Shown here: positions 14,892 to 23,513 of the stretch, piece after piece
How positions within the stretch are numbered: position 1 is the stretch's first letter
Layout of the letters: every line of letters begins with the position of its first letter
Source of the DNA: Candidatus Anammoxibacter sp.
GTDB taxonomy: Bacteria > Planctomycetota > Brocadiia > Brocadiales > Anammoxibacteraceae
Reading direction: 5' to 3'
Length of the DNA: 64,000 nucleotides
Assembly (NCBI GenBank): GCA_021777105.1
Contig: JAIQZQ010000031.1
Coordinates: 1 to 64,000, forward strand
The notes under the pieces: model-generated
Database searches by the model: none
The model's input: the letters and a program-made list of their open reading frames with translations, nothing else
Told to the model about the DNA's origin: nothing
Translations under genes and position numbers: made by a program

Positions 14892-16922
14892 TTACAACGC
14901 GTTGATTTCAGCAAAGATTTCCTCGTCCGTAAAACCTGAAAGCTCAACCGCTTTTGATCTGCAAACAGTTGTGCATAGGCCGCAACCCTGACAAAGGGCT
15001 TCGTTTACTTTTGCCACAACCTTTATTATATCGCCTGACCGCGTCTTAATCTCTTCGCGCTCAATCGCGCTGTACGGGCAAACTTTTTCGCAATAAAAAC
15101 AGCCAATGCATGTTGAAAACACAGGAGGCAAAGTGCGGTTTACTTTGGCCACAATAGGCGACCTTTCAATCTTCTCATTTCCAAAAAGCACTAAAGTCTT
15201 GCATGCCGCCGCGCTTGCCTGCGACACCGTTTCCGGTATGTCCATCGGCCCCTGACATGTTCCGGCAAGGTAAATGCCGGCGACAGACGTCTCAACAGGT
15301 TTTAGTTTTGGATGCGCCTCTATAAAAAAGTTGTATCTATCCTGAGACAGATGCAACAGCTGGTTTACTTTTGGACTGTCGGGCTGCGGCTCAACCGCTG
15401 TTGCCAGCACGACCATATCCGCCTCGACCAACACTTGCGAATTTGTCAAAGTGTCCGCGCCTTTTACAAGCAATTTATCACCTGATTTCGATATCTTTGA
15501 GACCCTGCCCCTTAGATACACGGCGCCTTCGTTTTCCATTGCGCGCCTTGAGAATTCGTCATAGTTCTTGCCGGCGCATCTGATATCTATGTAAAAAACA
15601 ATCGCCTTGCCGTCATGAACCTTGTGTTTATACAACATTGTGTGCTTGGCTGTGTACATGCAGCATATTTTAGAACAGTACTCCCTCTCTTTTTGCCTGT
15701 CGCGGGACCCGACGCAGTGAATAAACACAACGGTTTTAGGCGGCTTGCTGTCCGAAGGCCTTAATATTTCACCCCCGGTTGGGCCCGACGCGCTTGCCAG
15801 CCGCTCAAACTGCAAACCGGATATAACATCCGCGTATCTGCCCTCTCCATACTCCCCGTATTTGTCCGGCGTTTGTGGTTGAAAACCCGTGGCCACAACA
15901 ATTGCGCCAACCTCTTCATTGACAATCTCTTCTTCCTGAACAAAGTTTACCGCTTTTACCGGGTCAATAGGGCACGCGTCATAACATTTGCCGCACGCCG
16001 TTGACTCCGCCACCGGGATTCCCTTTTTTCGGGCCGATTTAAATCTTAAACAGTTTTCACTGTCAATAACCGGTTTATTAGGCACTGCCTGAGGAAATGG
16101 GATGTGAACCGCAGTGCGGTTGCCCATGGCCATGTCAAACTCGCTTTTGATTTTTGTGCTTGGGCATGCCCTTGCGCATTCTCCGCATCCGGTGCATAGG
16201 TCCAGATTAATAAAACGCGGCTTTTTTTTGATTTTTGCTTCAAAGTTGCCGATAAATCCATTGACTTCAACCAGTTCTGAATCTGTGTACAGCTTAATGC
16301 GCTCATGCTGCCCAACCTCAACCATGCGCGGCGTAAGGATGCATTGAGAGCAATCCATGGTTGGAAACGTTTCAGACAACTGCGCCATGTGTCCGCCGAT
16401 TGACGGATCGCGCTCGACAAGGACGACTTCGTAACCCGCATTTGCTATATCCAGCGCGGCCTGAATGCCTGCAATGCCCGCGCCTAAAACCAGAGCGCGT
16501 TTATTTACCGACACGCTTATCTTTTCAAGAGGGCTGTTTTTCCTTACCTTTTCAACCATAATTCTGACAAGATTTATGGCTTTTTCAGTGGAAACTTCCT
16601 TATCGCTATGCACCCACGAGCACTGTTCGCGAATATTGGATATTTCGCATAGGTATGGATTTATGCCGGCTACGGTGGACGCTTTTCTAAATGTCTGCTC
16701 ATGCATCTTTGGAGAGCATGCCGCCACAACAACGCCGGACAAATCATTGTCTTTAATCGCCTTTATTAAAAGCGACTGCCCGGGGTCGGAACACATATAT
16801 TTATATGTTGTCGAATGCGCCACACCCGGCCATATGCCCGCTACGTCGGCTACCTTTTGAGTGTCAACCGTTCTGGCAATATTTTCGCCGCACTGGCAAA
16901 TAAAAACGCCTATTCTTATCAT
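14892..16922 (-). CDS. hdrA: heterodisulfide reductase subunit A (flavin-bifurcation subunit)
   Basis: 676 residues. The order is: N-terminal Cys region (IGVFICQCGENI), thioredoxin-reductase-like FAD domain with LVLGAGIAGIQAALDIANAG near 143, inserted ferredoxin motifs CTGCGECARACPS and CGKCYDACP, and C-terminal CIGCFYCEKVCPYS and CQGCGLCTTVC. HdrA binds the FAD at which electrons are split between a high-potential acceptor (via HdrB) and ferredoxin. It lies 95 bp after hdrB and 28 bp before the MvhD-like gene. No in-frame UGA is seen; the position often discussed for Sec reads as Cys in DIRCAGKNY. The length is typical for the short HdrA. Confidence 0.93.
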   Translation of the reverse strand: MIRIGVFICQCGENIARTVDTQKVADVAGIWPGVAHSTTYKYMCSDPGQSLLIKAIKDNDLSGVVVAACSPKMHEQTFRKASTVAGINPYLCEISNIREQCSWVHSDKEVSTEKAINLVRIMVEKVRKNSPLEKISVSVNKRALVLGAGIAGIQAALDIANAGYEVVLVERDPSIGGHMAQLSETFPTMDCSQCILTPRMVEVGQHERIKLYTDSELVEVNGFIGNFEAKIKKKPRFINLDLCTGCGECARACPSTKIKSEFDMAMGNRTAVHIPFPQAVPNKPVIDSENCLRFKSARKKGIPVAESTACGKCYDACPIDPVKAVNFVQEEEIVNEEVGAIVVATGFQPQTPDKYGEYGEGRYADVISGLQFERLASASGPTGGEILRPSDSKPPKTVVFIHCVGSRDRQKEREYCSKICCMYTAKHTMLYKHKVHDGKAIVFYIDIRCAGKNYDEFSRRAMENEGAVYLRGRVSKISKSGDKLLVKGADTLTNSQVLVEADMVVLATAVEPQPDSPKVNQLLHLSQDRYNFFIEAHPKLKPVETSVAGIYLAGTCQGPMDIPETVSQASAAACKTLVLFGNEKIERSPIVAKVNRTLPPVFSTCIGCFYCEKVCPYSAIEREEIKTRSGDIIKVVAKVNEALCQGCGLCTTVCRSKAVELSGFTDEEIFAEINAL

Positions 16923-17017
16923 TGTTTCCCGTTATTCTTTGTTATCCCTCGGGGGATAATTCTCACCAGAGCAGACAAGCCGCTCAGTGTTCATTTATAA
17001 TAAATTTCGTTTCGGAT

Positions 17018-17863
17018 TTAGCTAAACGCCTTGCTGACTTTTCCAGTCCCAATCAAATGTTTATTAAGCGCCGAATCCATGTTGTTCAACCCCATTGCAA
17101 GCCCGATCAGCTCGGACAAATAGACAATCGGCAGCTTCCTGCCCGGTTGCCTCAAGTCAAGATTTGCCTGGCAAAGCGGGCACGACACAACTATTGCGTC
17201 CGCCCCGGCCTCTCTTGCGTTGTTTGTAATATCGCCGGTTAGTTTTGTAACCACGTCGGCGCGGCTTAACGACAACCCGCCGCCGCAACACTCTGTTTTA
17301 TACTCCCACTCAAGGGGCTCAATACCGATGGATTTAAGGATGTCATCCATAACCATCGGATTGTTTGGATCGTCAAACTCAACCACTTTCGGCGGCCTTA
17401 CCAAAAGGCAGCCATAATAACACACTACTTTCAGGTCCGGGGCCGTCTTTTTTGCGTTCTCTTTTAATGCGTCCGCCCCATATTTCTGAACAAACTGGAG
17501 GTAATTGAGCGCGGTAATGCCGTCATTATATGGCATTTCAATAGCGTCCTCAATTTTTTTCCTTAATTCATCGTCCTTTGCAATATCCTTTTGCGCGGTA
17601 ATAAACCGTAACGAACACGCCGGGCACGGAACAAGGACGTCTTCGAATCCCTCGTTGGTAGCCAAAGTGATATTGCGGGCTGAAAGGGCTATGCCAAGCA
17701 GATGATTAGTCTGGTGCGCCGAACTGGCGCCGCAACAGCTCCAATCGTCAATCTCAACAAGGTCAACGCCAAACGCTTTTGCAGTCTCTTTAACGGAGAT
17801 GCCGTATTCGGCTGAACTTGATCCGCTTGTAAGCGCGCAACCTGGATAGTAGCCAATCTTCAT
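17018..17863 (-). CDS. hdrB: heterodisulfide reductase subunit B
   Basis: 281 residues with two CCG domains. The first is YPGCALTSG, then DDWSCCGA and PCPACSLRF. The second is CYYGCLLVRPP, ECCGGGLS and SCPLCQANLDLR. These bind the non-cubane [4Fe-4S] centres that cleave CoM-S-S-CoB in methanogens; bacteria lack that substrate, so the physiological disulfide or other acceptor is unknown. It lies between hdrC (180 bp upstream) and hdrA. The 180 bp gap to hdrC is the largest within hdrCBA and could hold a secondary promoter. Confidence 0.93.
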   Translation of the reverse strand: MKIGYYPGCALTSGSSSAEYGISVKETAKAFGVDLVEIDDWSCCGASSAHQTNHLLGIALSARNITLATNEGFEDVLVPCPACSLRFITAQKDIAKDDELRKKIEDAIEMPYNDGITALNYLQFVQKYGADALKENAKKTAPDLKVVCYYGCLLVRPPKVVEFDDPNNPMVMDDILKSIGIEPLEWEYKTECCGGGLSLSRADVVTKLTGDITNNAREAGADAIVVSCPLCQANLDLRQPGRKLPIVYLSELIGLAMGLNNMDSALNKHLIGTGKVSKAFS

Positions 17864-18043
17864 AAATAGTTCCTTAAAATCTTTTCGCCGCGAGGCGATT
17901 CACTGCTTCGCGCGAATTTACTCTAAACAGCCCCTATATTTTATATAAAGGCTGAGGTTTAAACAAAAGGTCTGGTTATAAAAGCCGGGTTATGGTTTGG
18001 GAGATAACAGGGACGGTTTGTGAAAAAAAAACCGGGACTAACC

Positions 18044-18610
18044 TTATTTCGTGTGTTTCTCGCAGTTTTTAAATATACGTTCCACGGTCTCTTGCCCCTT
18101 AATAGCGTGAGGGCGAAACGACAGCTTTTTCTTCGCCATTAATTTAGGCGCCACACTCAAATCCTGCAAGGCCGTCATAGGCCTTCGCATTTTATAATCA
18201 TTGATCATCATAACTTCCGCAACTCTGCCATTTTTCTTTACAGATCTTAAAAAGGCTTTGCCGAATTCAATTATATTCTTCTCAGACTTATTAGCGACTC
18301 CCATTTCAAGCGCCATTTCCCTCAACACATTCATCAATTCAGCAATTTCAATATTCATCGGGCACCGCGTTGTGCATGTCTCGCACGAAGCGCACAACCA
18401 GATTGTCCTTGATCTTAACGCCTCATCTTTTGCTCCCAATTGAACAAGCCTTATTATCCGGCTGGGCAACGAATCCATCTCAAAAGCAATAGGACAACCG
18501 GCCGAACATTTTCCGCACTGATAGCACTCGGCGGCTTTTATACCGCTTCTCTTTTCTATCTCTTCCGTAAAATTAGACAATAACATGTCCGATGTGATTG
18601 TTATGCTCAT
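18044..18610 (-). CDS. hdrC: heterodisulfide reductase subunit C
   Basis: 188 residues. Two 4Fe-4S motifs are clear: CYQCGKCSAGCP (C29, C32, C35, C39) and CASCETCTTRCPMNIEI. A helical basic C-terminus follows. HdrC links HdrA to the catalytic HdrB. It is the first of the hdr genes in transcription order and follows the tandem flavoprotein gene by 105 bp. That gap contains a 6-bp stem (CATCGG/CCGATG, 18684-18701) too weak to call a terminator. Start ATG at 18610. Confidence 0.92.
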   Translation of the reverse strand: MSITITSDMLLSNFTEEIEKRSGIKAAECYQCGKCSAGCPIAFEMDSLPSRIIRLVQLGAKDEALRSRTIWLCASCETCTTRCPMNIEIAELMNVLREMALEMGVANKSEKNIIEFGKAFLRSVKKNGRVAEVMMINDYKMRRPMTALQDLSVAPKLMAKKKLSFRPHAIKGQETVERIFKNCEKHTK

Positions 18611-18715
18611 TACTCGTTACAGTATAAATCGTTACGACCGATCTCAAACGGCCTGAATCAAGTTGAAGAATCGTCTAATATACCATCGGCAAATACCGAT
18701 GTCAAGAATTACCGG

Positions 18716-21394
18716 CTATTTAGCGTCGCCGCTTTTAAAAAAAAGGCCCTTAATTACCTTTAAAGCCAATCCTACGCTTTTTGTCTCATTAACTATCTTT
18801 TTATACGATTTAGTGCCCGCAACGCTATAAAAAAGGGCGTTTTTCATAGCCTTATCCTCTTTTGCCAGATTTACCAGCAGAGAGAGGTGGCCCCGGTTTG
18901 CAGCCTCTATTACCATCCTTCTAACCGTCCTGGCATATGGAATATCATCAACTATTTCTGAAAAATGCTTGTAATATTCGTTAAAAGCCGCTTTTGACAC
19001 CCCCGTGTTCATCATCACTTCCGCCGCTTTTACCCCCATAAGACATCCCGAGTTTACGCCCTTTCCCTTAAACGGCCTTATCAGCCCCGCCGCGTCGCCG
19101 ATAGCCACATATCTATCTCCGAACAGACTCTTGGCCGGGCTTATTGGAAAACAGCCCCTATGAAAGTCAAGCTTATCAATATTAAATTTAAATTTATCCG
19201 GCAACACCGCCTGCACGGATTTAAGCTCTAAAAACCGCTCAATTGAATGCGAATGTATAGCCTCGCCCGCAATATTTATTGTAAAATGATCCGCCTTTGG
19301 CGTAACCGCCCCAAATTCAATATCCTTGTTCGAAGTCAAAAACGCGTGTATATAATCCCCGCGCTCTTTCAGCTTTTGCGAATCATCCCCTTCGCAATGA
19401 TATTTCGTCAAAATAGTCAGCAGATGGCGCGGCGTCCTGTACGGAGTCTCGCGCTCAAATATAAGCCCCGACCCCTCCTCAAGCCCAAACGCGCCCACAA
19501 CAACCTCGGCGCGCGTGTGTTTCGTCTCGCTGTAAACAGTTACTTTTTCAGGAGTTATCTCAATATCCGTCACTTTGCTTCGTATCACCTCGGCCCCGGC
19601 TTTTTCAGCCTGTTCAATCATGTACGTGTCGAATTTCTGCCGCAACACTCCAAACGAAACCTCGTCCGCGCCGCCCTCAAGCTTTATCTCCGAATCGTCC
19701 GTGTGCAGATAATACCCCTTAATATGGCTTTCAACCAGATGCTCCGGAAACGGAACGCCCACATCTTCCTCTAATATTTTTTTGATCGGCGGCGACAGCA
19801 CCCCGGCGCACTCATTGTGCACATGGTTGTCAAACGGCTTCCATTCGTACAAAACAACTTTAAGGTTTATCCCTTTAGCCTTTGCTCTGGATAGCAATGA
19901 TATCGCGCAACTTGCGCCGGCCGGCCCTCCGCCTATAACCACGGCAGTGTCCCCGTCGCCCAGGGGGCCCATTCCCATCTTTTCAGAGACCCTGAGGCCT
20001 TTCTTGCTCTTGTTTTCGGAAGACTCCTTTATCGCCGCAATAGCGCATCGCCCCAACGCTTCAATAGTTGTTGGAAGCAACATTGTTTGAAAACGTAGGC
20101 TTGCAAGCTTAAAAAATATTGTTTTGTACTGTATATTTCCGGTGACCATGCCCCAAAGCGACTCGTTCATCCGGTCGGAAGTCCACGACCCCTTATGCGC
20201 CTTTGCGCGTTCAAGGTAAGGCGACACAAAACCGCGCCTTGAAGTCACAAAACCGTTAAGGCCGTATATTAAGTGCCCGTATACATTGTCCCGCCCCAAC
20301 AGCTTTTTAGCTTTACTATAATAATTGTGTTTAAAAGCCGCCCCTGTAACACCGTGCTCAAACGCGCTTTTCGCGGCCAGCTCGGCGGTTGTAAACGCAG
20401 ACTCAATGCCGCTTTTATAAAACCTTGAAATACTCGCGTCGCCTATCATCACCATCCTGTCCGAAAAAGGACTTGAAGCGTGCGTAACAGGTATCTTTGG
20501 GAAACAGATGCATAACGTAGTTGGTATCTTCCAGCCCTCCGGCAACATATCCTTTACAATAGGATGGCTTAAGAATTTCACCAAATGAGCTTTGGTCACG
20601 TCGCGTTTCCCAACCAGGCTCACGGTAAGGTAGTCGCCTTTGGGGGTAAAAGCCGCGAATTTAATAGGATCAATGCCCAAGGAGAAGCAGTAAATATTGC
20701 CGTCAAAACGCTCCTTAATATACTCTTTGCCCAAATGCAGCTCAGCGTTGCACGCGCGCATCGAACGCGGAGGCCTGTATTTTACGCCGGGACCAACAAT
20801 CCTTTTTGCGATAACCGAGTTTAAACCAAATGCGCCTACAATAAGGTCCGCCTGCATCGTCTCCCTTACCCCGTCTTTAATAACAACAAGGTTCACGGGA
20901 TCGCCGAATTCATGGGGCAAATCTATCTCCCTGACTGTTCCATGAACGACTTTGGCTCCGTGGCCTTCAGCGTGTTTCAGGATGTAATCGTCAAAACTAA
21001 TGTTCTCATGTTGATTTTGGCTCAACGGCCCCCCGCCCCTGAATACGGTTACAATATGCGGAACGTGGCGTTTTTCAGGGTAAAAGAGTTGAAGCCCGCA
21101 ATCCAGAGTCTGAAAGTAGTACCCCTTTATATCCTGCTGCACCTTTATATCAGGCAACACAATATTCGCATTTTGAAGCTTGGCGTAAAGACTTTCCGAA
21201 ATAACTCCCGCGCACATGTTGCAACCTACCTGCCCGCTTTTTGAAAAGCTCCTCCGGTCAAATATAGTCAAAGAGATATTAATCCCCTGTTTCTTTGCCA
21301 TATGCAGCGCAAAATTAGCAAAAAAGCTGCCCGCCGGCCCCCCGCCGACTACAACTACCTTTGACCCATCTTTTAATCTTAGTTTTCCGCCCAT
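18716..21394 (-). CDS. tandem geranylgeranyl-reductase-like flavoprotein (two fused FAD domains)
   Basis: 892 residues from the ATG at 21394, which has an AAAGGGG site 5 nt upstream; a GTG at 21409 is the alternative. Two complete FAD-dependent GGR-like modules are fused. Module 1 has VVVVGGGPAGSFFAN near residue 15, MCAGVISES and IGDASISRFYKSGIES. Module 2 begins near residue 475 with AVVIGGGPAGASCAI, then NECAGVLSPP and IGDAAGLIRPFKGKGVNSG. Relatives reduce isoprenoid double bonds or act as electron-transfer flavoproteins. The position immediately before hdrCBA suggests it is an electron acceptor or donor for the Hdr-Flx complex. No quinone or isoprenoid gene is adjacent, so the substrate is unknown. 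Confidence 0.8.
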   Translation of the reverse strand: MGGKLRLKDGSKVVVVGGGPAGSFFANFALHMAKKQGINISLTIFDRRSFSKSGQVGCNMCAGVISESLYAKLQNANIVLPDIKVQQDIKGYYFQTLDCGLQLFYPEKRHVPHIVTVFRGGGPLSQNQHENISFDDYILKHAEGHGAKVVHGTVREIDLPHEFGDPVNLVVIKDGVRETMQADLIVGAFGLNSVIAKRIVGPGVKYRPPRSMRACNAELHLGKEYIKERFDGNIYCFSLGIDPIKFAAFTPKGDYLTVSLVGKRDVTKAHLVKFLSHPIVKDMLPEGWKIPTTLCICFPKIPVTHASSPFSDRMVMIGDASISRFYKSGIESAFTTAELAAKSAFEHGVTGAAFKHNYYSKAKKLLGRDNVYGHLIYGLNGFVTSRRGFVSPYLERAKAHKGSWTSDRMNESLWGMVTGNIQYKTIFFKLASLRFQTMLLPTTIEALGRCAIAAIKESSENKSKKGLRVSEKMGMGPLGDGDTAVVIGGGPAGASCAISLLSRAKAKGINLKVVLYEWKPFDNHVHNECAGVLSPPIKKILEEDVGVPFPEHLVESHIKGYYLHTDDSEIKLEGGADEVSFGVLRQKFDTYMIEQAEKAGAEVIRSKVTDIEITPEKVTVYSETKHTRAEVVVGAFGLEEGSGLIFERETPYRTPRHLLTILTKYHCEGDDSQKLKERGDYIHAFLTSNKDIEFGAVTPKADHFTINIAGEAIHSHSIERFLELKSVQAVLPDKFKFNIDKLDFHRGCFPISPAKSLFGDRYVAIGDAAGLIRPFKGKGVNSGCLMGVKAAEVMMNTGVSKAAFNEYYKHFSEIVDDIPYARTVRRMVIEAANRGHLSLLVNLAKEDKAMKNALFYSVAGTKSYKKIVNETKSVGLALKVIKGLFFKSGDAK

Positions 21395-21630
21395 GCTTAC
21401 CCCTTTCACTTAAAGAACGCACAAAGCCCCCAAACCACTATTCAAAATCAACCATAACTCCATTGTCCCATCTTTTTCCCAATTACGCAAATTTTTGCTA
21501 ACTGGTTTCTGGATGCTTGATTCCGGACAACTGCAAACATCCAATTGATAACCTGCGTTTAATGCTTTTGCTTTTCTTTGTGCCTTCGTGCCTTTGTGGC
21601 CTAAATTGCTTTTATTTCTAATCAAATACC

Positions 21631-21694
21631 CAAAAAATTGAAAATTTTTACCACAACTTTAGTTCACTTCAAACTTTAGCTCACTTTAGTCACT
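21631..21694 (-). repeat. family A element, half copy, overlapping a gene end
   Basis: Read on the minus strand it begins AGTGACTAAAGTGAGC and ends in GAAAATTTTTACC-type sequence, matching the half copy at 4742-4806. Its first nine bases supply the last sense codons AGT GAC and the TAA stop of the metallopeptidase gene. Confidence 0.8.
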
Positions 21695-22423
21695 GCTTTT
21701 CTCAATTTCCCGCAAATCATCCTCGTTCAAACCAAAAAAGTGCCCCAGCTCATGCCTGACCACGCGCTTAATCTCCCGCTTTAACTGCGCCTCCGTTCTG
21801 CAATACCCCTCTATGTTTTTTCTATACACCGTTATCTTGTCCGGCAACCGATTGCCGTGCCATACGCTTCTATGAGTAAGAGGTATCCCCTGGTACAAAC
21901 CGGCCAGCGACCTGTTTGACGGCAACTTCATCTTTTCCACAATCGCGTTGCCCGGCACATCCTCAACCACAATAGTAATATCCTTTAGTTCGTTTTTAAA
22001 CCGTTTAGGCAATTCAGCAACCGCCTCGTTTACCAGCTCGTTAAATTCCTGACCGTTAGCGGCAACATACATATCCGCTCCATCACCGTCCGAATACTCC
22101 TCCATCTTTATCAAATAATATTTATTCAGAAACAGCTTCTCCATCAGGTAAACCATCCCCCCGATAATTGCCAACGTAGCCCAAAAGTTCCAGCCCCCCA
22201 TCAACATGCACGCGCCCATGGCCCCGATTATGGCAGTCACCGCAAGAATGCCGATAAACGCCGTCCGCGCGTTCATAGATATCTCCGGAACCAACCTTTT
22301 CAAAGTAGGCACAAACAAAACTTTTGCCTCGCAACTTCCGCAATTTAAAGGCTCGTCAAACGACCCGCCCTCAAACATCAGATCAGCCCGGCAATTTGGA
22401 CATATAAATGATTGATCAGACAT
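21686..22423 (-). CDS. membrane-linked zincin-type metallopeptidase with N-terminal zinc ribbon
   Basis: 245 residues. The N-terminus has a zinc ribbon (CPNCRADLMF...CGSC, residues 8-33). Two adjacent hydrophobic segments follow (about 52-92), then a cytosolic or periplasmic domain. The HExxH motif is VVRHELGHFFGLNEDDL, as in the DUF1025/zincin_1 family of small metallopeptidases. Substrates are unknown. Fusion of a zinc ribbon, a hairpin membrane anchor and this peptidase is less common than the free 120-residue form. The stop codon and last two residues come from the end of a family A repeat, so the original C-terminus may have differed. Confidence 0.8.
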   Translation of the reverse strand: MSDQSFICPNCRADLMFEGGSFDEPLNCGSCEAKVLFVPTLKRLVPEISMNARTAFIGILAVTAIIGAMGACMLMGGWNFWATLAIIGGMVYLMEKLFLNKYYLIKMEEYSDGDGADMYVAANGQEFNELVNEAVAELPKRFKNELKDITIVVEDVPGNAIVEKMKLPSNRSLAGLYQGIPLTHRSVWHGNRLPDKITVYRKNIEGYCRTEAQLKREIKRVVRHELGHFFGLNEDDLREIEKSSD

Positions 22424-22737
22424 TTTATTTACCTAAATTACGCAATTTTAAATACCCACTCCCACTACGGAGAGGAGAATTTGGCTTTCTAAGCCCGTTT
22501 TGGTTTTAAGCAACTTTAAAAAGTTTTACCTAATGGGCCTAGCATTCTAATAAAAATATACATTTAATTCCCCCTCCCTTGATGGGAGGGGTTAGGGGAG
22601 GGTGATAAAAATCGCTCAATTTATTGGCCGCGCAAAAATAAACAGGTATATTTTATGGATTGCGATGCCCTATTGGAAGGCAAATATTAAAAATGTGCCG
22701 AAATGTTTAGACGGAAAAAGATTAAACATTAAAGGCG
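22424..22737. other. intergenic with a CCCTCCC hairpin repeat
   Basis: No gene. At 22560-22605 the sequence TTTAATTCCCCCTCCCTTGA and its partner GGGAGGGGTTAGGGGAGGG form a hairpin that recurs inverted at 41508-41558. The rest is AT-rich. Confidence 0.6.
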
Positions 22738-22766
22738 TTGATTGAGCTGCTCAATAGGGCTACAAT
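22738..22766 (+). promoter_or_regulatory. sigma70-type promoter with palindromic operator for relB-like gene
   Basis: TTGATT, a 17-bp spacer and TACAAT. The spacer start overlaps a perfect odd palindrome ATTGAGCTGCTCAAT (22741-22755), a likely operator for autoregulation by the RelB/DinJ-type antitoxin encoded 46 bp downstream. Confidence 0.55.
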
Positions 22767-22811
22767 TAAATAAATTAAATAAAGGCTTTTTATTTTTGAG
22801 GAGGCGCATTA

Positions 22812-23078
22812 ATGACTAAAGCAAAAACCGCGACGGTAAGGGCTAGAATCAACCCTGATTTAAAGAACAGGGTTGAAAAATTATTTGAAAAGTTGGGTCT
22901 ATCCACAACTGAAGCTATCAACCTTTTTTACATCCAAGTTAACTTGCAAAAAGGATTGCCGTTTAACGTAGAGCTTCCAAATAAGGAAACAGAAGAAGTC
23001 TTTAAAGATACAGATGAAAATAGAAATTTAATCAGATGCGACGACGCTGAAGACATGTTTGACAAAATAGGAACCTGA
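22812..23078 (+). CDS. RelB/DinJ-family antitoxin
   Basis: 88 residues. The N-terminal TATVRARINPDLKNRVEKLF is the ribbon-helix-helix DNA-binding part and LGLSTTEAINLFYIQV the second helix region, as in DinJ. The toxin-binding C-terminus (LPFNVELPNKETEEVF and an acidic tail) is intact. An AGGAGG-like site (GAGGAGGCG) precedes the ATG. The partner toxin directly downstream is reduced to a 27-residue stub, so this antitoxin has no local target. A promoter with an overlapping palindrome lies 46 bp upstream. Confidence 0.88.
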   Translation: MTKAKTATVRARINPDLKNRVEKLFEKLGLSTTEAINLFYIQVNLQKGLPFNVELPNKETEEVFKDTDENRNLIRCDDAEDMFDKIGT

Positions 23079-23080
23079 AG

Positions 23081-23164
23081 TTGAATTTACAGCTGATTTA
23101 TATAAAAACATCTGAAACAATAATATTTGAAAGAACAGGCTCTCATTCAGATCTGTATAAATAA
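23081..23164 (+). pseudogene. YafQ/RelE-type toxin stub (C-terminal 27 residues)
   Basis: Starting 2 bp after the antitoxin stop, the frame reads LNLQLIYIKTSETIIFERTG followed by SHSDLYK and a TAA. This matches the end of YafQ-type toxins (the L-L-I-Y strand, then R-x-G-S-H-S-D-L-F), including the catalytic-region His. The N-terminal 60 or so residues are missing, so it cannot be an active toxin. The junction at the antitoxin stop suggests an internal deletion. Confidence 0.75.
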
Positions 23165-23513
23165 AAACCATGTTGGTTCAACGTCTCCGACTTGAACCGC
23201 ATATGACGTTAACAATACTCTGTATTGAATATATCAACATACATTATTAAAAATTTTACAGGTTTAAGTTAAGGTTTTCCAGAATAGAGTAAACAGACTC
23301 GCAACCGGAGTTGCGTTGAAGCGTAGATTTAAATCCGCAAATATCAGTTTTAGCGCCTGGTTTTTGTTTGAACCAAACATTCAGGTCTGTTACAATTTCA
23401 AACTTCGGTCGAATAAACACGATAACATTATTATCTTTGCCGGGTATCAAGATAAATAACGGTTGTTAGTAGCGCAGGCATCCCTGCCTGTGTTTTAAAA
23501 GAAAGGAAGCCCT
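23165..23513. other. intergenic with dispersed repeat E
   Basis: Contains GTTGGTTCAACGTCTCCGAC at 23173-23192 followed by TTGAACC, a short inverted repeat seen again near 25691 and 34948. It also holds GTAAACAGACTCGCAAC at 23290-23306, shared with 32864-32880. A 64-codon minus-strand frame over the second repeat looks spurious. No gene is supported. Confidence 0.55.

Noticed and set aside
14892..16922. Possible selenocysteine in HdrA
   Set aside because: The frame is fully open and the relevant position reads as Cys; no in-frame UGA.
18684..18701. Hairpin CATCGG/CCGATG as a terminator between the flavoprotein gene and hdrC
   Set aside because: Only a 6-bp stem with no T run; too weak.
21410..21625. 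71-codon frame with LGHKGTKAQRKAKAL
   Set aside because: The sequence is a translation of intergenic low-complexity repeats also seen elsewhere; no gene features.
23256..23450. 64-codon minus-strand frame
   Set aside because: Lies over a dispersed repeat shared with 32864-32890 and has no family signature.
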